Source: Salinigranum marinum (GTDB lineage: Archaea; Halobacteriota; Halobacteria; Halobacteriales; Haloferacaceae). From it: a stretch of DNA of 64,000 nucleotides. Where the stretch lies: contig NZ_CP100461.1 in assembly GCF_024228675.1 (NCBI RefSeq), forward strand, positions 1,798,001-1,862,000, read 5' to 3'. The notes under the pieces were generated by a model. It did no database searches. It saw only the letters and a list, made by a program, of their open reading frames with translations, and was not told the DNA's origin. A program made the position numbers and the translations under genes. This document shows positions 17,232 to 26,786 of the stretch, piece after piece; within the stretch, counting starts at the first letter, position 1, and each line of letters begins with the position of its first letter.

Positions 17232-17861
17232 GTGAGAAACGTCACGGATCGAACGAGCAACCCGTTCGGAATGGAGCCGTCGTGCGAGCGGTTCGTCCCC
17301 GGCTACGGCGACGCCAACGCGCACTTCCACGTCGTCGGTGACCACCCGGGCGTCCACGGGGGTATCGACACCGGCGTCCCTTTCACCAACGACGCTGGGC
17401 ACCGACTCCAGGCCGCGCTCGAAGCCGCGGGCCTCCTCGAAACGACGGGCGACGAACCGCGCGTCGACCAGACGTACCTCTCGTACCTCCACATGTGCGT
17501 GCCGGACGGCGAGGAGCCGGACGAGCGGTCGTACACGGAGATGGAGCGGTACCTCGACGCCGAACTCCGGGCGATCGCCGCACACGTCTTGCTCCCGGTC
17601 GGGGCCCGGGCGACGGCGCACGTCCTGCGGAACTACACCGCCCGATCTGTGACGTCGCCGCTGGATATGGCGGCGTTACACGGAACCGAACTCCGCGGCT
17701 CGGGCTTTCTCGTCGTCCCCGTTCGCGACCCCGCCGAGTGGGATGACGAGGACCACGACCGTCTCGTCGCCGGGCTCCAGGAACTCCAGCGGACCGACTA
17801 CCGACGCGAGGTCGATCTCGGGCGCTTCATCGCCGGCGATCAGCCGTACCACGTCCGGTGA
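17232..17861 (+). CDS. Uracil-DNA glycosylase superfamily protein
   Basis: 209 residues. The N-terminal FHVVGDHPGVHGG segment occupies the position of the UDG active-site loop, and HVLLPVGARATAHVLRN matches the conserved central strand and loop of the superfamily; SPLDMAALHGTEL is near the second motif. UDGs excise uracil from deaminated DNA. Only three cysteines are scattered through the protein, so the 4Fe-4S cluster of family 4/5 enzymes is not obvious. The start is GTG, because the conserved NVTDRTSNPFGM N-terminus lies before the first ATG at 17271. Confidence 0.8.
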   Translation: MRNVTDRTSNPFGMEPSCERFVPGYGDANAHFHVVGDHPGVHGGIDTGVPFTNDAGHRLQAALEAAGLLETTGDEPRVDQTYLSYLHMCVPDGEEPDERSYTEMERYLDAELRAIAAHVLLPVGARATAHVLRNYTARSVTSPLDMAALHGTELRGSGFLVVPVRDPAEWDDEDHDRLVAGLQELQRTDYRREVDLGRFIAGDQPYHVR

Positions 17862-18347
17862 CGGCGACGATGGGGGTGACAGCGACCGTCGGCTGAGACG
17901 GGCACGGGAGACGGGGGGCGAGCGGGCGGACCGTGAGCCGACCACTGGGACACGACAGAGTCGGAAGTCAAGCCGCGTCCGCCGACGCCGTTTTACCCGG
18001 ACGTTCGTGAGGTATTCGATTTTGGTTTGCCAGTATCCAATAATATGGCAAGCAATAACACGATGTTCTAGTACGTGGCGGATCGAGTGGTCGTAATTGG
18101 CGGTAACACTACCTTTTTTAATACATCCACGTAACAAACTCCTGGCGCGCGTGGTATCGACTCCGCCGGGCGCGTCAGGCACCTGCAGGACTGGTGCTCC
18201 TTGCAGTGGCTTGGTCAGTCCGGGGCCCGCCATCGTTGCGGTCCCCGTTTGCCTCTCCGTCCACAGCGACGGCTCACGCCCGCGAGTCGGCTCCGGCGGC
18301 TCCCGAGCGGTGAAAAGCCTCATTACGACGCCACGGAGACGAGGAGC
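17862..18347. other. 486-nt intergenic region with an AT-rich island
   Basis: No gene is supported. Positions about 18005-18150 are strikingly AT-rich for this genome, with TTTTTTAATACA (about 18114-18125) and a CCAATAATATGG segment (about 18036-18047). The sequence on either side is normal GC-rich DNA. A promoter for the MBL gene may lie nearer its start (GTGAAAAGCC, about 18310-18319). Confidence 0.5.
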
Positions 18348-19379
18348 ATGGCTACGGATCCGAACGCGAACCCGAACGAGGGGTGTCGGGACCTCACCGT
18401 GCGCCGTATCCAACTCGGAAACACGGTGTTCGAGGGACGAAACGCCGTCTACGTCCTCGGCGGGACGGACGGAGGGCTGGGACTCGTCGACGCCGGCGTC
18501 GCCACCCGCGACACGCGCGACGAACTCGCGGCGGGACTGGCGGAGTTCGGGTACGAACTCGCGGACGTGGACGAGGTCGTTCTCACGCACTGGCACGCCG
18601 ACCACGCCGGACTCGCGGGGGAGATACAGGCCGAAAGCGGCGCGACGGTCCGGGTCCACGACGCCGACGCCGAACTCGTCTCCGGCGACCCGACAGCGTG
18701 GGATCGCTACCACGACATCGAGACACGCCGGTTCGAGGAGTGGCGGATCCCCGCTGGGCCCCGGGCGGAGCTGCGCTCGTTCCTCGACGCGCACGCGGAC
18801 GTCCAGGGCGACGCGGTCGACGTGACCCCGTTTTCCGACGGTGAAAGCCTGCGGATCGGGGGGTACGACCTCGACATCGTCCACTTGCCGGGCCACGCCG
18901 CCGGGCTCTGCGGGTTCGACTTCGACGCCGCGAAGGGTCGCGAGGCGTTCGTCGGGGACGCGATCCTCCCGAAGTACACGCCGAACGTCGGCGGCGCGGA
19001 TCTCCGGGTCGACTCGCCGCTCCAGCAGTACGTCGAGAGCCTCGGACGCGTCGTCGACGCCGGGTGGACCCGCGCGTGGCCCGGTCACCGGGACCCGATC
19101 GACACACCAGTCGAGCGGGCCCGAACGATCCTCGACCACCACAGGGAACGGACCGGCCGGGTCGTCGACGTGCTCTCGACACACGGCCCCTGTGACGTCT
19201 GGACCGTCTCCGCGCACCTGTTCGGGGAACTCGAACGCATCCACATCCTCCACGGTCCCGGCGAGGCCTGGGCGCACCTCGATCACCTGCACGAAGCCGG
19301 GGTGGTCGACCGCGACGGCCACGCGTACGCGCTGATCGACGAGGACGTGGACGTCGGATCGCTGTTTCCGGAGATTTGA
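18348..19379 (+). CDS. MBL-fold metallo-hydrolase
   Basis: 343 residues. The metal-binding HxHxDH signature is complete (His81, His83, Asp85, His86 in LTHWHADHAGL), followed by VHLPGHAAG and FVGDAILP for the remaining ligands, and GHRDPI near the C-terminal part of the fold. A 70-residue C-terminal extension (from about 270) is winged-helix-like, as in the LACTB2 group. Such enzymes hydrolyse thioesters, phosphodiesters or lactones. The start at 18348 (MATDPNANPN) was chosen because upstream in-frame sequence is Arg-rich and non-conserved in character. Confidence 0.9.
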   Translation: MATDPNANPNEGCRDLTVRRIQLGNTVFEGRNAVYVLGGTDGGLGLVDAGVATRDTRDELAAGLAEFGYELADVDEVVLTHWHADHAGLAGEIQAESGATVRVHDADAELVSGDPTAWDRYHDIETRRFEEWRIPAGPRAELRSFLDAHADVQGDAVDVTPFSDGESLRIGGYDLDIVHLPGHAAGLCGFDFDAAKGREAFVGDAILPKYTPNVGGADLRVDSPLQQYVESLGRVVDAGWTRAWPGHRDPIDTPVERARTILDHHRERTGRVVDVLSTHGPCDVWTVSAHLFGELERIHILHGPGEAWAHLDHLHEAGVVDRDGHAYALIDEDVDVGSLFPEI

Positions 19380-19508
19380 GTCGGTCGGCGTTCGAGCGAT
19401 CCTGCGTGCCGGTCACCGGGAGCACAGCTCGAAGCTACGCCTCGACCGACCTGCGGTGGCGCGGCCGGCCCGACTCCGGCCGGGCCGACGCGCGAGGGCT
19501 GACTGAAC

Positions 19509-19540
19509 GAGTGACGGAATCGGCTGGGGAGGGCCTGGCA
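19509..19540 (+). repeat. Dispersed intergenic repeat, copy D
   Basis: ACGAGTGACGGAATCGGCTG followed by GGGAGGGCCTGG, within the 291-nt gap between the MBL gene and rpoL. Close match to copy B at 2744-2772. Confidence 0.5.
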
Positions 19541-19670
19541 TATCGCCGCCGTGGCGACCGTGATCGTTCCGTCCGCGACTCATCACTCCGACGAACGCTC
19601 TCGCGCGCCACGAACGACGCCCACCGGCTGGACACGAAACGTTGAAACACGTCACCGGGGAAGGAGAGGT

Positions 19671-19955
19671 ATGGAACTGCGGGTCATCGACAAGACCGAC
19701 GAGCAACTCCGCATCGAGGTCGCGGGAGAGGACCACACGTTCATGAACGTCCTCAAGGGGAGCCTGCTGGAGACGCCCGGCGTCGCGGCGGCGACGTACG
19801 ACGTCAACCCCGAACAGTCCGGCGGACAGACCGAACCGATCCTGACGCTGAAGACCGAACCCGGCGTCGACCCCCTCGACGCGCTCGCCGACGCCGCGGG
19901 ACGGGTACAGGACACCACGAACGCGTTCCGCCAGGCGTTCGAGGCGGCCCACTGA
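19671..19955 (+). CDS. rpoL: DNA-directed RNA polymerase subunit L (Rpo11)
   Basis: 94 residues, the normal size for archaeal RpoL, which dimerises with RpoD to form the assembly platform of RNA polymerase (the equivalent of bacterial alpha N-terminal domains). The hallmark [20 protein letters not shown] is at residues 22-41. A purine-rich AAGGAGAGGT just before the ATG at 19671 could be a Shine-Dalgarno element. Convergent with hisF, 21 nt apart. Confidence 0.96.
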   Translation: MELRVIDKTDEQLRIEVAGEDHTFMNVLKGSLLETPGVAAATYDVNPEQSGGQTEPILTLKTEPGVDPLDALADAAGRVQDTTNAFRQAFEAAH

Positions 19956-19976
19956 ACGGGGCTTTTCGCGCGCGGC

Positions 19977-20795
19977 TCAGCCTTCGAGCCGCACCGGAAC
20001 CCCGCGCTCGTCGAGGTACTCCTTGACGTCGCGGACGGTGTATTCGTCGAAGTGGAAGATCGACGCCGCGAGCGCCGCGTCGGCGTTCGCCTCCGTGAAC
20101 ACCTCGTAGGCGTGCTCCGGGCCGCCACAACCCGAGGAGGCGATCACCGGCGTCGAGACCGCGTCGCAGACCGCCTTCGTCAGCGGGATGTCGTAGCCGT
20201 CCTTCGTGCCGTCGGTGTCGATGCTGTTGACGAACAGTTCGCCCGCCCCGCGTGACTCGGCTTCGGTGGCCCACTCGACCACGTCGACATCGGTTCCCTC
20301 GCGCCCGCCCTTGACCGTGCACTCGAACCAGCACGACTCGCCGTCGACCTGCTCGTAGTACTCGCCCTCGTCGTCGTAGCGCCGGCGCGCGTCGACGGAG
20401 ATGACGATACACTGCGAACCGAACGCGCGTGCCCCCTCGTCGATAATCTCGGGGCGCTGGAGCGCCGCGGTGTTGATCGAGACCTTGTCCGCGCCCGCCC
20501 GAAGCGTCTCTTTGATGTCCTCCTTCGTGCGGATGCCACCGCCGACCGTGAGAGGAATGAACACCTCGTCGGCGACGCGCGAGACCGTGTCGAGCATCGT
20601 CTCGCGGCCCTCCGCGCTCGCGGTGATGTCGAGGAAGACGAACTCGTCTGCGCCGGCTTCGTTGTACCGTTTGGCCATCTCGACGGGGTCACCGGTGTAT
20701 TTGAGATCCTCGAAGTTGACGCCGGTGTAGACTGCCGCGTTGCCCTCGTCGTCGAGGTCGACGTCGATACAGGGGATGATTCGCTTCGTGAGCAT
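19977..20795 (-). CDS. hisF: Imidazole glycerol phosphate synthase subunit HisF
   Basis: 272-residue TIM-barrel cyclase subunit that makes imidazole glycerol phosphate and AICAR in histidine biosynthesis, using ammonia supplied by HisH. It begins [13 protein letters not shown] with catalytic Asp11. The phosphate-binding motifs LTVGGGIRT and [12 protein letters not shown] are intact, as is the catalytic-Asp strand [11 protein letters not shown]. No other his gene lies in the window. Confidence 0.97.
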   Translation of the reverse strand: MLTKRIIPCIDVDLDDEGNAAVYTGVNFEDLKYTGDPVEMAKRYNEAGADEFVFLDITASAEGRETMLDTVSRVADEVFIPLTVGGGIRTKEDIKETLRAGADKVSINTAALQRPEIIDEGARAFGSQCIVISVDARRRYDDEGEYYEQVDGESCWFECTVKGGREGTDVDVVEWATEAESRGAGELFVNSIDTDGTKDGYDIPLTKAVCDAVSTPVIASSGCGGPEHAYEVFTEANADAALAASIFHFDEYTVRDVKEYLDERGVPVRLEG

Positions 20796-21027
20796 TCGCT
20801 ATCGGCTCCTTCGCGGGTGTCGGGTTTGACCGTTTCGTCTGCGACAGTCGCCGCACGCTCGTTGGGAGCTCACGGGATGCTCGCCGGTGAATCCGGGATC
20901 CTCGGCCCCTCACCTCGACGTCAGGAGTGGCCTGTTCGCGAGAGAAACAGTCGGCCAAACAGTCATGTAGGTGGACCGTGACGTAGAGGCAGAAGTGTGC
21001 TGATCGTTCACACGACCTGTTGACCCG

Positions 21028-21513
21028 ATGGGCCGGATGGAACGAGAGGAGACAGACAATGCCGAAAGAGGAACCGGATCGGACCAGTTGACGGGCGTGA
21101 CCCGACGGCGACTGCTGCGGGCGACGGCGAGCGCGGGCGTCACCGCATCGCTCGCGGGGTGTGGCGGCGTCACACGGCAGACGTTCACCGCCGTTCCCGC
21201 CGGGCTCACTCCCGGAGGAATAGAGCAGTTCGACTACCCGAGCGCCGACCACGAAGAGCTCTCGGAGACTCGACGCCGGAGCGTCGCCGGCGAGGAAATC
21301 GAGATAACCGCCGAGAGCCACCTCGTCGCCTACGGCGTCGCCGACGAGCGGGCGGCCGACGCGGAGGGAGAGTCGCCCGCCCTCTCGACCCGCTGGAGGG
21401 CGTCGAGACGACGTACGAATCCGCGCTCAACCGCCCGCCGAAACCCGTCCTCGTCGACCTCGTGGGGCGGACCGTCGAGCGACTACGGACGCTCGGAGAG
21501 CAGTCCGGCTGAT
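21028..21513 (+). pseudogene. Decayed Tat lipoprotein gene (DUF6517-like)
   Basis: Frame 1 from 21028 encodes a Tat signal with lipobox (TRRRLLRATASAGVTASLAG, then Cys), then TFTAVPAGLTPGG and a charged stretch as far as about 21385. After that it turns Arg/Ser-rich. From about 21380 the protein-like reading continues one frame over (PLDPLEGVETTYESALNRPP, ...VERLRTLGEQSG) to a stop at 21510-21512. The gene therefore has a frameshift and, judging from the short middle, probably an internal deletion. N-terminal features resemble haloarchaeal DUF6517 lipoproteins, an inference from memory. Confidence 0.6.
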
Positions 21514-21605
21514 GCGTCCGGGCTGGGGGTCAAGGATGCGTCGGCGCCGAAGCGCCCGCTAAAGTCGATGAAAACGCGTATCCGTTCGCTCACGAATCCA
21601 CGGAC

Positions 21606-23027
21606 GTGCGACCCCGTCGTCTGGCCGCCGCCCTGGCCGCCTTCCTCGCCACCGCGGGAGTCATCGAGGAGCGGCGGCTCCACGAGACGACCGACCTAGC
21701 GTGGCCCCGGATCCTGACCGGCTTTGCGATCATGTCGAAACGGACGGTCGACCTCGCCATCGTCGGCATCGCGATCGGGCCGACCGCCGTCGCCGGACTC
21801 ACGCTGGCGAACGCGTACTGGACGGTCGGGAAGTTCGTCTTCGTCGGCCTCGCCGGGGGGACCATCGCGCTCGTCTCACAGAACTACGGCGGGGACGACG
21901 TCGGCCGCGCCTCCCGGACCGTCGAGGCGAGCCTGTTGCTCGCCGGGATCGTCGCGCTGCCGCTCGTCGGGCTGTTAGTCGTCGGGTCGCGGCCGCTCGT
22001 CGGATTCGTCGGGAGCGACGCGACGACGCTCGGCTACGGAGCGACCTACCTGGCGATCGTCGCCCCGGGGCTGTTCTTCGAGTCGCTGAACCTCGTCGCC
22101 TCGCGGACGTACGCCGGCGTCGGGGACACGCTGACGCCGATGGCGCTGCGCACGACCGGCGCGTTGCTGAACGTAGTGTTGAGCGGCGGCCTCGTCCTCG
22201 GGGCGGGGTACGGCGTCGCCGGCGCGGCGATCGGGACCACGCTGTCGACCGTCTTCGTGGCCGTCGCGTTCGCGTGGGGGCTGTCCGGGCGGTCGTACGG
22301 TGGCCGCGGGGCGAGCCCCGTCCCCGTCACGTTCGCTCGGCTCCCGGACCGGGACCTGTGCCGGCAGCTCGTGACCGTCTCGGCACCGCTCGTCGCCCGG
22401 CGCGTCGCACAGACCGCCGCCGTCTTCCCGCTGTTGGCGATCGCGGCCACCTTCGGCCCGCTCGTGGTCGCGGCGGTCGGCGTCGCGCGACAGGTCCGTG
22501 CGCTCCTCGACAGCTTCGGCTGGGGCTTCTCGATCGCCACCTCGACGCTCGTCGGCCAGTCGCTCGGCCGGGGTGAGGAGGCGACGGCGGCCGCCTACGG
22601 CTGGGAGATCACCAAGCTCTCCGTGGTGGTCTACGTGTCGACGGCGGCCGTCGTCGCGGTGTTCGCCCGCCCGGTCGCCGCCGTCTTCGTCGGGAGCGAG
22701 GGGCTCTCGGTTGCGACTTCGTTCGTCCGTGTCGCCGTCGTCAGCGCGGTCCCGCTGGGCGTCGACGGCACCGTCACCGGCACGCTCCGCGGAGCCGGCG
22801 ATACGAACGTCCCGCTCGTCGCCACGCTGGCCGGGCTCTACCTCGTCGCGCTCCCCGTCGCGTGGCTCGGTAGCGTCACGGCGCTCGGGGTCGCCGGCTT
22901 GCTGCTCGCGCTCGTCGCGGAGACGCTCGTTCCGATGGTCGTCAACGTCGCCCGGTTCCGCGCCGGCACCTGGAAGGCGATCAGCCGGACGTATCGTCCG
23001 CAGCGCGCCGAACCGGAGCCGGAGTGA
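21606..23027 (+). CDS. MATE family efflux transporter
   Basis: 473 residues with about twelve hydrophobic segments in two homologous halves, typical of MATE Na+/H+-driven multidrug or toxin exporters. Recognisable parts are TDLAWPRILTGFAIMSKRTVDL at the first helix, VGLAGGTIALVSQNYGGDD at the first loop, and the second-half equivalent with ATSTLVGQSLGRGEE. The start taken is GTG at 21606; the first about 30 residues form an extra amphipathic helix. It lies 92 nt downstream of the decayed lipoprotein gene. Confidence 0.92.
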   Translation: MRPRRLAAALAAFLATAGVIEERRLHETTDLAWPRILTGFAIMSKRTVDLAIVGIAIGPTAVAGLTLANAYWTVGKFVFVGLAGGTIALVSQNYGGDDVGRASRTVEASLLLAGIVALPLVGLLVVGSRPLVGFVGSDATTLGYGATYLAIVAPGLFFESLNLVASRTYAGVGDTLTPMALRTTGALLNVVLSGGLVLGAGYGVAGAAIGTTLSTVFVAVAFAWGLSGRSYGGRGASPVPVTFARLPDRDLCRQLVTVSAPLVARRVAQTAAVFPLLAIAATFGPLVVAAVGVARQVRALLDSFGWGFSIATSTLVGQSLGRGEEATAAAYGWEITKLSVVVYVSTAAVVAVFARPVAAVFVGSEGLSVATSFVRVAVVSAVPLGVDGTVTGTLRGAGDTNVPLVATLAGLYLVALPVAWLGSVTALGVAGLLLALVAETLVPMVVNVARFRAGTWKAISRTYRPQRAEPEPE

Positions 23028-23094
23028 GCGACGGGGCCAACGGCGCGGTACCGTGCCGCGACGGTCCGGGGGTGATCGCCGGTCGAAAGGCGGG

Positions 23095-24870
23095 CTACGC
23101 CAGCCGGTACACCCGCGCCTCCCACGGCCGAAGCGTCTCCCGTTCGACCACTGTCGAGTCGACGTCGTAGTTCGAGACGAGCAGTTCGTCGGCCGCGCCG
23201 GCGACCGCCGCGGGCGGCTCGAACGTCGTCTCCTCGCTCGCGACGTTCACCACCGTCAGCGTCCGCTCGGCAGTCTCCCCCGCGTCGTGCGTGAGGGTCC
23301 GCGTGAACACCCACAGCCGCTCGTGGTCAGCCAGGAGCAGATCGTACGAGCCGTAGACGAGCACGTCTTCGCGACCCCGGAGGTCGATGAGGTCGCGGTA
23401 GTAGTGCCACACCGACTCTCGATCGCTCCGCTCGGCCTCGACGTTGATCTCGTCGTGGTTAGGGTTGACCGGGAGCCACGGCTCCCCGTCTGTGAAGCCC
23501 GCGTTCTCTGTCGAATCCCACTGCATCGGCGTTCGCGCGTTGTCGCGCGAGCGGTACCGGACGAGTTCGAGGACGTCGTCGTCGCTGGCGAAGCGCCCCT
23601 CGCGTTCGAGTTCGGCGACGTTGTGGAGCGTGTCGACGTCCCGGACCTCGTCGATCGAGTCGAACGGGTAGTTCGTCATCCCGAGCTCCTCGCCCTGATA
23701 GAGGTACGGTGTGCCCTGGAGGGTGTAGAGAACCGTCGCGAGCGCCGTCGCCGACTCCCGCCTGTACTCGCCGTCGTCGCCGAACCGCGACACCAGCCGG
23801 GGCTCGTCGTGGTTGTTCAGATACAGCGAGTTCCACCCCTCGCCGTCCAGCCTCGTCTGCCAGCGGCTGATAGTCGCTTTCAGTTCGCGGACGCTCCAGT
23901 CGCCGCGCGACCACCGCCCGCCCTCGGGGCCGAAGTCGAGCCGCATGTGGTCGAAGTTGAACGCCATGCTCATCCCGTCGCCGTCGGGGCCGAGGAACTC
24001 CGTCGCTTCGTCGACGCTCAACTCGACCATCTCGCCGACGGTCATGGCGTCGTCGGGGACCGCCCGGTCGTGCATCTCGCGGACGTACTCGTGGACCCGC
24101 GGCCCGTTGACGAACTGATCCGCGCCGCGGACGATGGCGTCGTCGTCCGCGCCGTCGGGCAGCCCCTCGGGTTTGGAGATGAGGTTGACGACGTCCATCC
24201 GGAAGCCGTCGATCCCCTTCTCGAACCACCACTCCATCAGCTCGAATATCTCCTCGCGGACCGCAGGGCTGTCCCAGTCGAGGTCCGGCTGGCGCTCGTC
24301 GAAGATGTGGAGATACCACTCGCCGCGGTCGTCATCGTACGTCCACGCCGGCCCACCGAAGAACGACTCCCAGTCGTTCGGGGGACGCTCGCGGGCGTCG
24401 CGCGGGAGGCCGTAGTCGGCGGGGTCGTACAGCCCGGCCTCGTACTCGGCCTCCGAAACGGCTTCTCCCTCGCGCCAGAAGTAAAAGTCCTCGAACGCGG
24501 GGTCGCCCGCCCGCGACTTCACGAACCACTCGTGTGCGTCGGAGGTGTGGTTGACCACGAGATCCATGACGAGCCTGATGCCGCGGGCGTGGAGTTCCTC
24601 GACCAGCGTCTCCCAGTCGGCCATCGAGCCGAACGTGTCGAGGATCGCCCGGTAGTCGGCGACGTCGTAGCCGTTGTCGACGTTCGGCGACTCGTACACC
24701 GGACAGAGCCAGACGACGTCGATCCCCAGATCGTCGAGGTACTCGACCTTCTCGACGATCCCGGGGATGTCGCCGACCCCGTCGCCGTCGGTGTCGTTGA
24801 AGCTCCGCGGGTAGATCTGGTAGACGACGGCCTCCTTCCACCACGCGCGTTCGTGCTCGGGGACGGTCAT
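23095..24870 (-). CDS. GH13 alpha-glucosidase, copy A
   Basis: 591 residues. GH13 alpha-glucosidase/oligo-1,6-glucosidase type: WWKEAVVYQIYPRSFNDTDG at the start of the barrel, VMDLVVNHTS, nucleophile Asp226 in GFRMDVVN, acid/base Glu280 in MTVGEM, and the transition-state Asp in NNHDEPR. The C-terminal beta domain ends RPWEARVYRLA. It hydrolyses alpha-glucosidic bonds of malto- or isomalto-oligosaccharides and is probably cytoplasmic, since there is no signal peptide. The start at 24870 begins MTVPEHERAWWKEAV. A paralogue of the next gene upstream (copy B) with the same orientation and 106 nt between them. Confidence 0.95.
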   Translation of the reverse strand: MTVPEHERAWWKEAVVYQIYPRSFNDTDGDGVGDIPGIVEKVEYLDDLGIDVVWLCPVYESPNVDNGYDVADYRAILDTFGSMADWETLVEELHARGIRLVMDLVVNHTSDAHEWFVKSRAGDPAFEDFYFWREGEAVSEAEYEAGLYDPADYGLPRDARERPPNDWESFFGGPAWTYDDDRGEWYLHIFDERQPDLDWDSPAVREEIFELMEWWFEKGIDGFRMDVVNLISKPEGLPDGADDDAIVRGADQFVNGPRVHEYVREMHDRAVPDDAMTVGEMVELSVDEATEFLGPDGDGMSMAFNFDHMRLDFGPEGGRWSRGDWSVRELKATISRWQTRLDGEGWNSLYLNNHDEPRLVSRFGDDGEYRRESATALATVLYTLQGTPYLYQGEELGMTNYPFDSIDEVRDVDTLHNVAELEREGRFASDDDVLELVRYRSRDNARTPMQWDSTENAGFTDGEPWLPVNPNHDEINVEAERSDRESVWHYYRDLIDLRGREDVLVYGSYDLLLADHERLWVFTRTLTHDAGETAERTLTVVNVASEETTFEPPAAVAGAADELLVSNYDVDSTVVERETLRPWEARVYRLA

Positions 24871-24976
24871 CGTCGGAACTCCCCCGCCGGCGCTCTTTTG
24901 TCCGTCGGTCCGGGCGCGCGGGACGTGGGTCGGGTGCCGGGTGGCGACCCCGACCCGGAGACGAACCGCGACGCCG

Positions 24977-26743
24977 TCAGTTCGCGCCGTCGTAGTAGAC
25001 CCGCGCCTCCCACGGCCGGAGGTGGAGATCACCGGCCGCGAGTTCGCGTACGGAGTCGGCGTCGCCCCAGTCGCCGTAGTTGCCGAGCAGCAGCGTCGCG
25101 TCGTCGCTCCCGACGCCGTCCGGCAGGCCGACGGCGACCGCGGCGTCGGAGAAGTTCAGCGCGACGAGCAGTCGCTCCTCGCCCGCGTCCGTCGCGAGCG
25201 TCCGGGTGTACGCCCAGACGGTGTCGTCGTCGGGGAACAACGGCTCGTAGTCGCCGTAGACCACGACGTCGTGCTCCCCGCGCAGGGAGATGAGGTCGCG
25301 GTAGTAGTGCCACACCGACTCTCGATCGCTCCGCTCGGCCTCGACGTTGATCTCGTCGTGGTTGGGGTTGACGCCGATCCACGGCTCCCCGTCTGTGAAG
25401 CCCGCGTTCTCGGTCGAATCCCACTGCATCGGCGTCCGCGCGTTGTCGCGGCTGTTGGCACGGACCGCCTCCTTGACCGCGTCGAACGATTCGATCTCGC
25501 CCTCGTCGAGCGCCTCCCGGAGCGGGTTGAGCGTGTCCACGTCGCGGAACTCGTCGAGGGAGTCGAACGGGTAGTTCGTCATGCCCAGTTCCTCGCCCTG
25601 GTAGATGTAAGGCGTCCCGCGGAGCGTGTGGAGCAGCGTCGCCAGCACCGTCGCCGACTCCCGCCTGTACTCGCCGTCGTCGCCGAACCGCGACACCAGC
25701 CGGGGCTGGTCGTGGTTGTTCAGATACAGCGAGTTCCACCCCTCGTCGCCCAGCCCACGGTCCCAGCGGTTGAACACGGCTTTGAGATCCGAGAGCGCCC
25801 AGTCGCGCCGTTCCCAGATGGCGTCGCCTCGATCGAGCAGCATGTGCTCGAAGTGAAACAGCATCGAGAGGCCGTCCTCGTCGGGGTCGAGATACCGGCG
25901 GGCGTCTTCCATCCGCATCTCCGGGCCGAGCATCTCGCCCACGGTGAGGAGGTCGGGGTCGAGGACGCGCTCGTTCATCTCCGAGAGGAACTCGTGGATC
26001 CGCGGCCCGTTCGTCGGCCCCGTCATCGCCCCACGGAACGGATCGTCGGGGTCGTTCGGGAGCCCCTCGGGCTTGGAGACGAGGTTGATGACGTCCATCC
26101 GGAAGCCGTCGATCCCCTTCTCGAACCACCACTCCATCATGTCGAACACCTCGTCGCGGACGCGAGGGTTCTCCCAGTTGAGATCCGGCTGTTTGCGGTC
26201 GAACAGGTGGAGATACCACTCGCCGCGGTCGTCGTCGTACGCCCACGCCGGCCCGCCGAAGTACGACCGCCAGGCGTTCGGCGGGGCCTCCCCTTCGGGC
26301 CCCTCCGTCGCGCTCCAGTCGACGGCGTCGGCGTTTCGCCCCTCGCGCCACCAGTAGAAGTCCTCGTAGTCGGGATCGCCCGCCCGCGACTTCACGAACC
26401 ACTCGTGTTCGTCGGAGGTGTGGTTGACCACGAGGTCCATGACGAGTCTGATGTCGCGGTCGTGCAGTCCCGCCAGTAGGTCCTCCCAGTCGGCCATCGT
26501 CCCGAACTCGTCCATGATCGCCCGGTAGTCGGCGATGTCGTAGCCGTTGTCCGCGTTCGGCGACTCGTACACCGGGTTGAGCCAGACGACATCGACCCCC
26601 AGGTCGTCGAGGTAGTCCAGTTTCTCGACGATCCCGGGAATGTCACCGATCCCGTCGCCGTCGGTGTCGTTGAACGACCGCGGGTAGACCTGGTAGACGA
26701 CGGCCTCCTTCCACCATCGCCGTTCGATGTCGCGCTCGGTCAT
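24977..26743 (-). CDS. GH13 alpha-glucosidase, copy B
   Basis: 588 residues, colinear with copy A. Nucleophile Asp217 (GFRMDVIN), acid/base Glu270 (LTVGEM) and Asp345 (NNHDQPRLVSRFG) are all present. The B-domain region (about 136-160) and the segment after the (beta/alpha)8 core differ most from copy A, so substrate preference may differ. Some nucleotide stretches are identical to copy A (about 70 nt at 25284-25355 against 23394-23465), suggesting gene conversion or recent exchange. It is the first gene of the pair and may be co-transcribed with copy A. Confidence 0.95.
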   Translation of the reverse strand: MTERDIERRWWKEAVVYQVYPRSFNDTDGDGIGDIPGIVEKLDYLDDLGVDVVWLNPVYESPNADNGYDIADYRAIMDEFGTMADWEDLLAGLHDRDIRLVMDLVVNHTSDEHEWFVKSRAGDPDYEDFYWWREGRNADAVDWSATEGPEGEAPPNAWRSYFGGPAWAYDDDRGEWYLHLFDRKQPDLNWENPRVRDEVFDMMEWWFEKGIDGFRMDVINLVSKPEGLPNDPDDPFRGAMTGPTNGPRIHEFLSEMNERVLDPDLLTVGEMLGPEMRMEDARRYLDPDEDGLSMLFHFEHMLLDRGDAIWERRDWALSDLKAVFNRWDRGLGDEGWNSLYLNNHDQPRLVSRFGDDGEYRRESATVLATLLHTLRGTPYIYQGEELGMTNYPFDSLDEFRDVDTLNPLREALDEGEIESFDAVKEAVRANSRDNARTPMQWDSTENAGFTDGEPWIGVNPNHDEINVEAERSDRESVWHYYRDLISLRGEHDVVVYGDYEPLFPDDDTVWAYTRTLATDAGEERLLVALNFSDAAVAVGLPDGVGSDDATLLLGNYGDWGDADSVRELAAGDLHLRPWEARVYYDGAN

Positions 26744-26786
26744 CGTCCAGAGGCGCGAGCGGAGACGGTTTGGTTCCGTCGGTTCG

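Noticed and set aside
22498-25293. A 931-codon plus-strand open frame
   Set aside because: It covers the MATE 3' end and GH13 copy A on the wrong strand or frame. The GH13 and MATE families explain the region completely.
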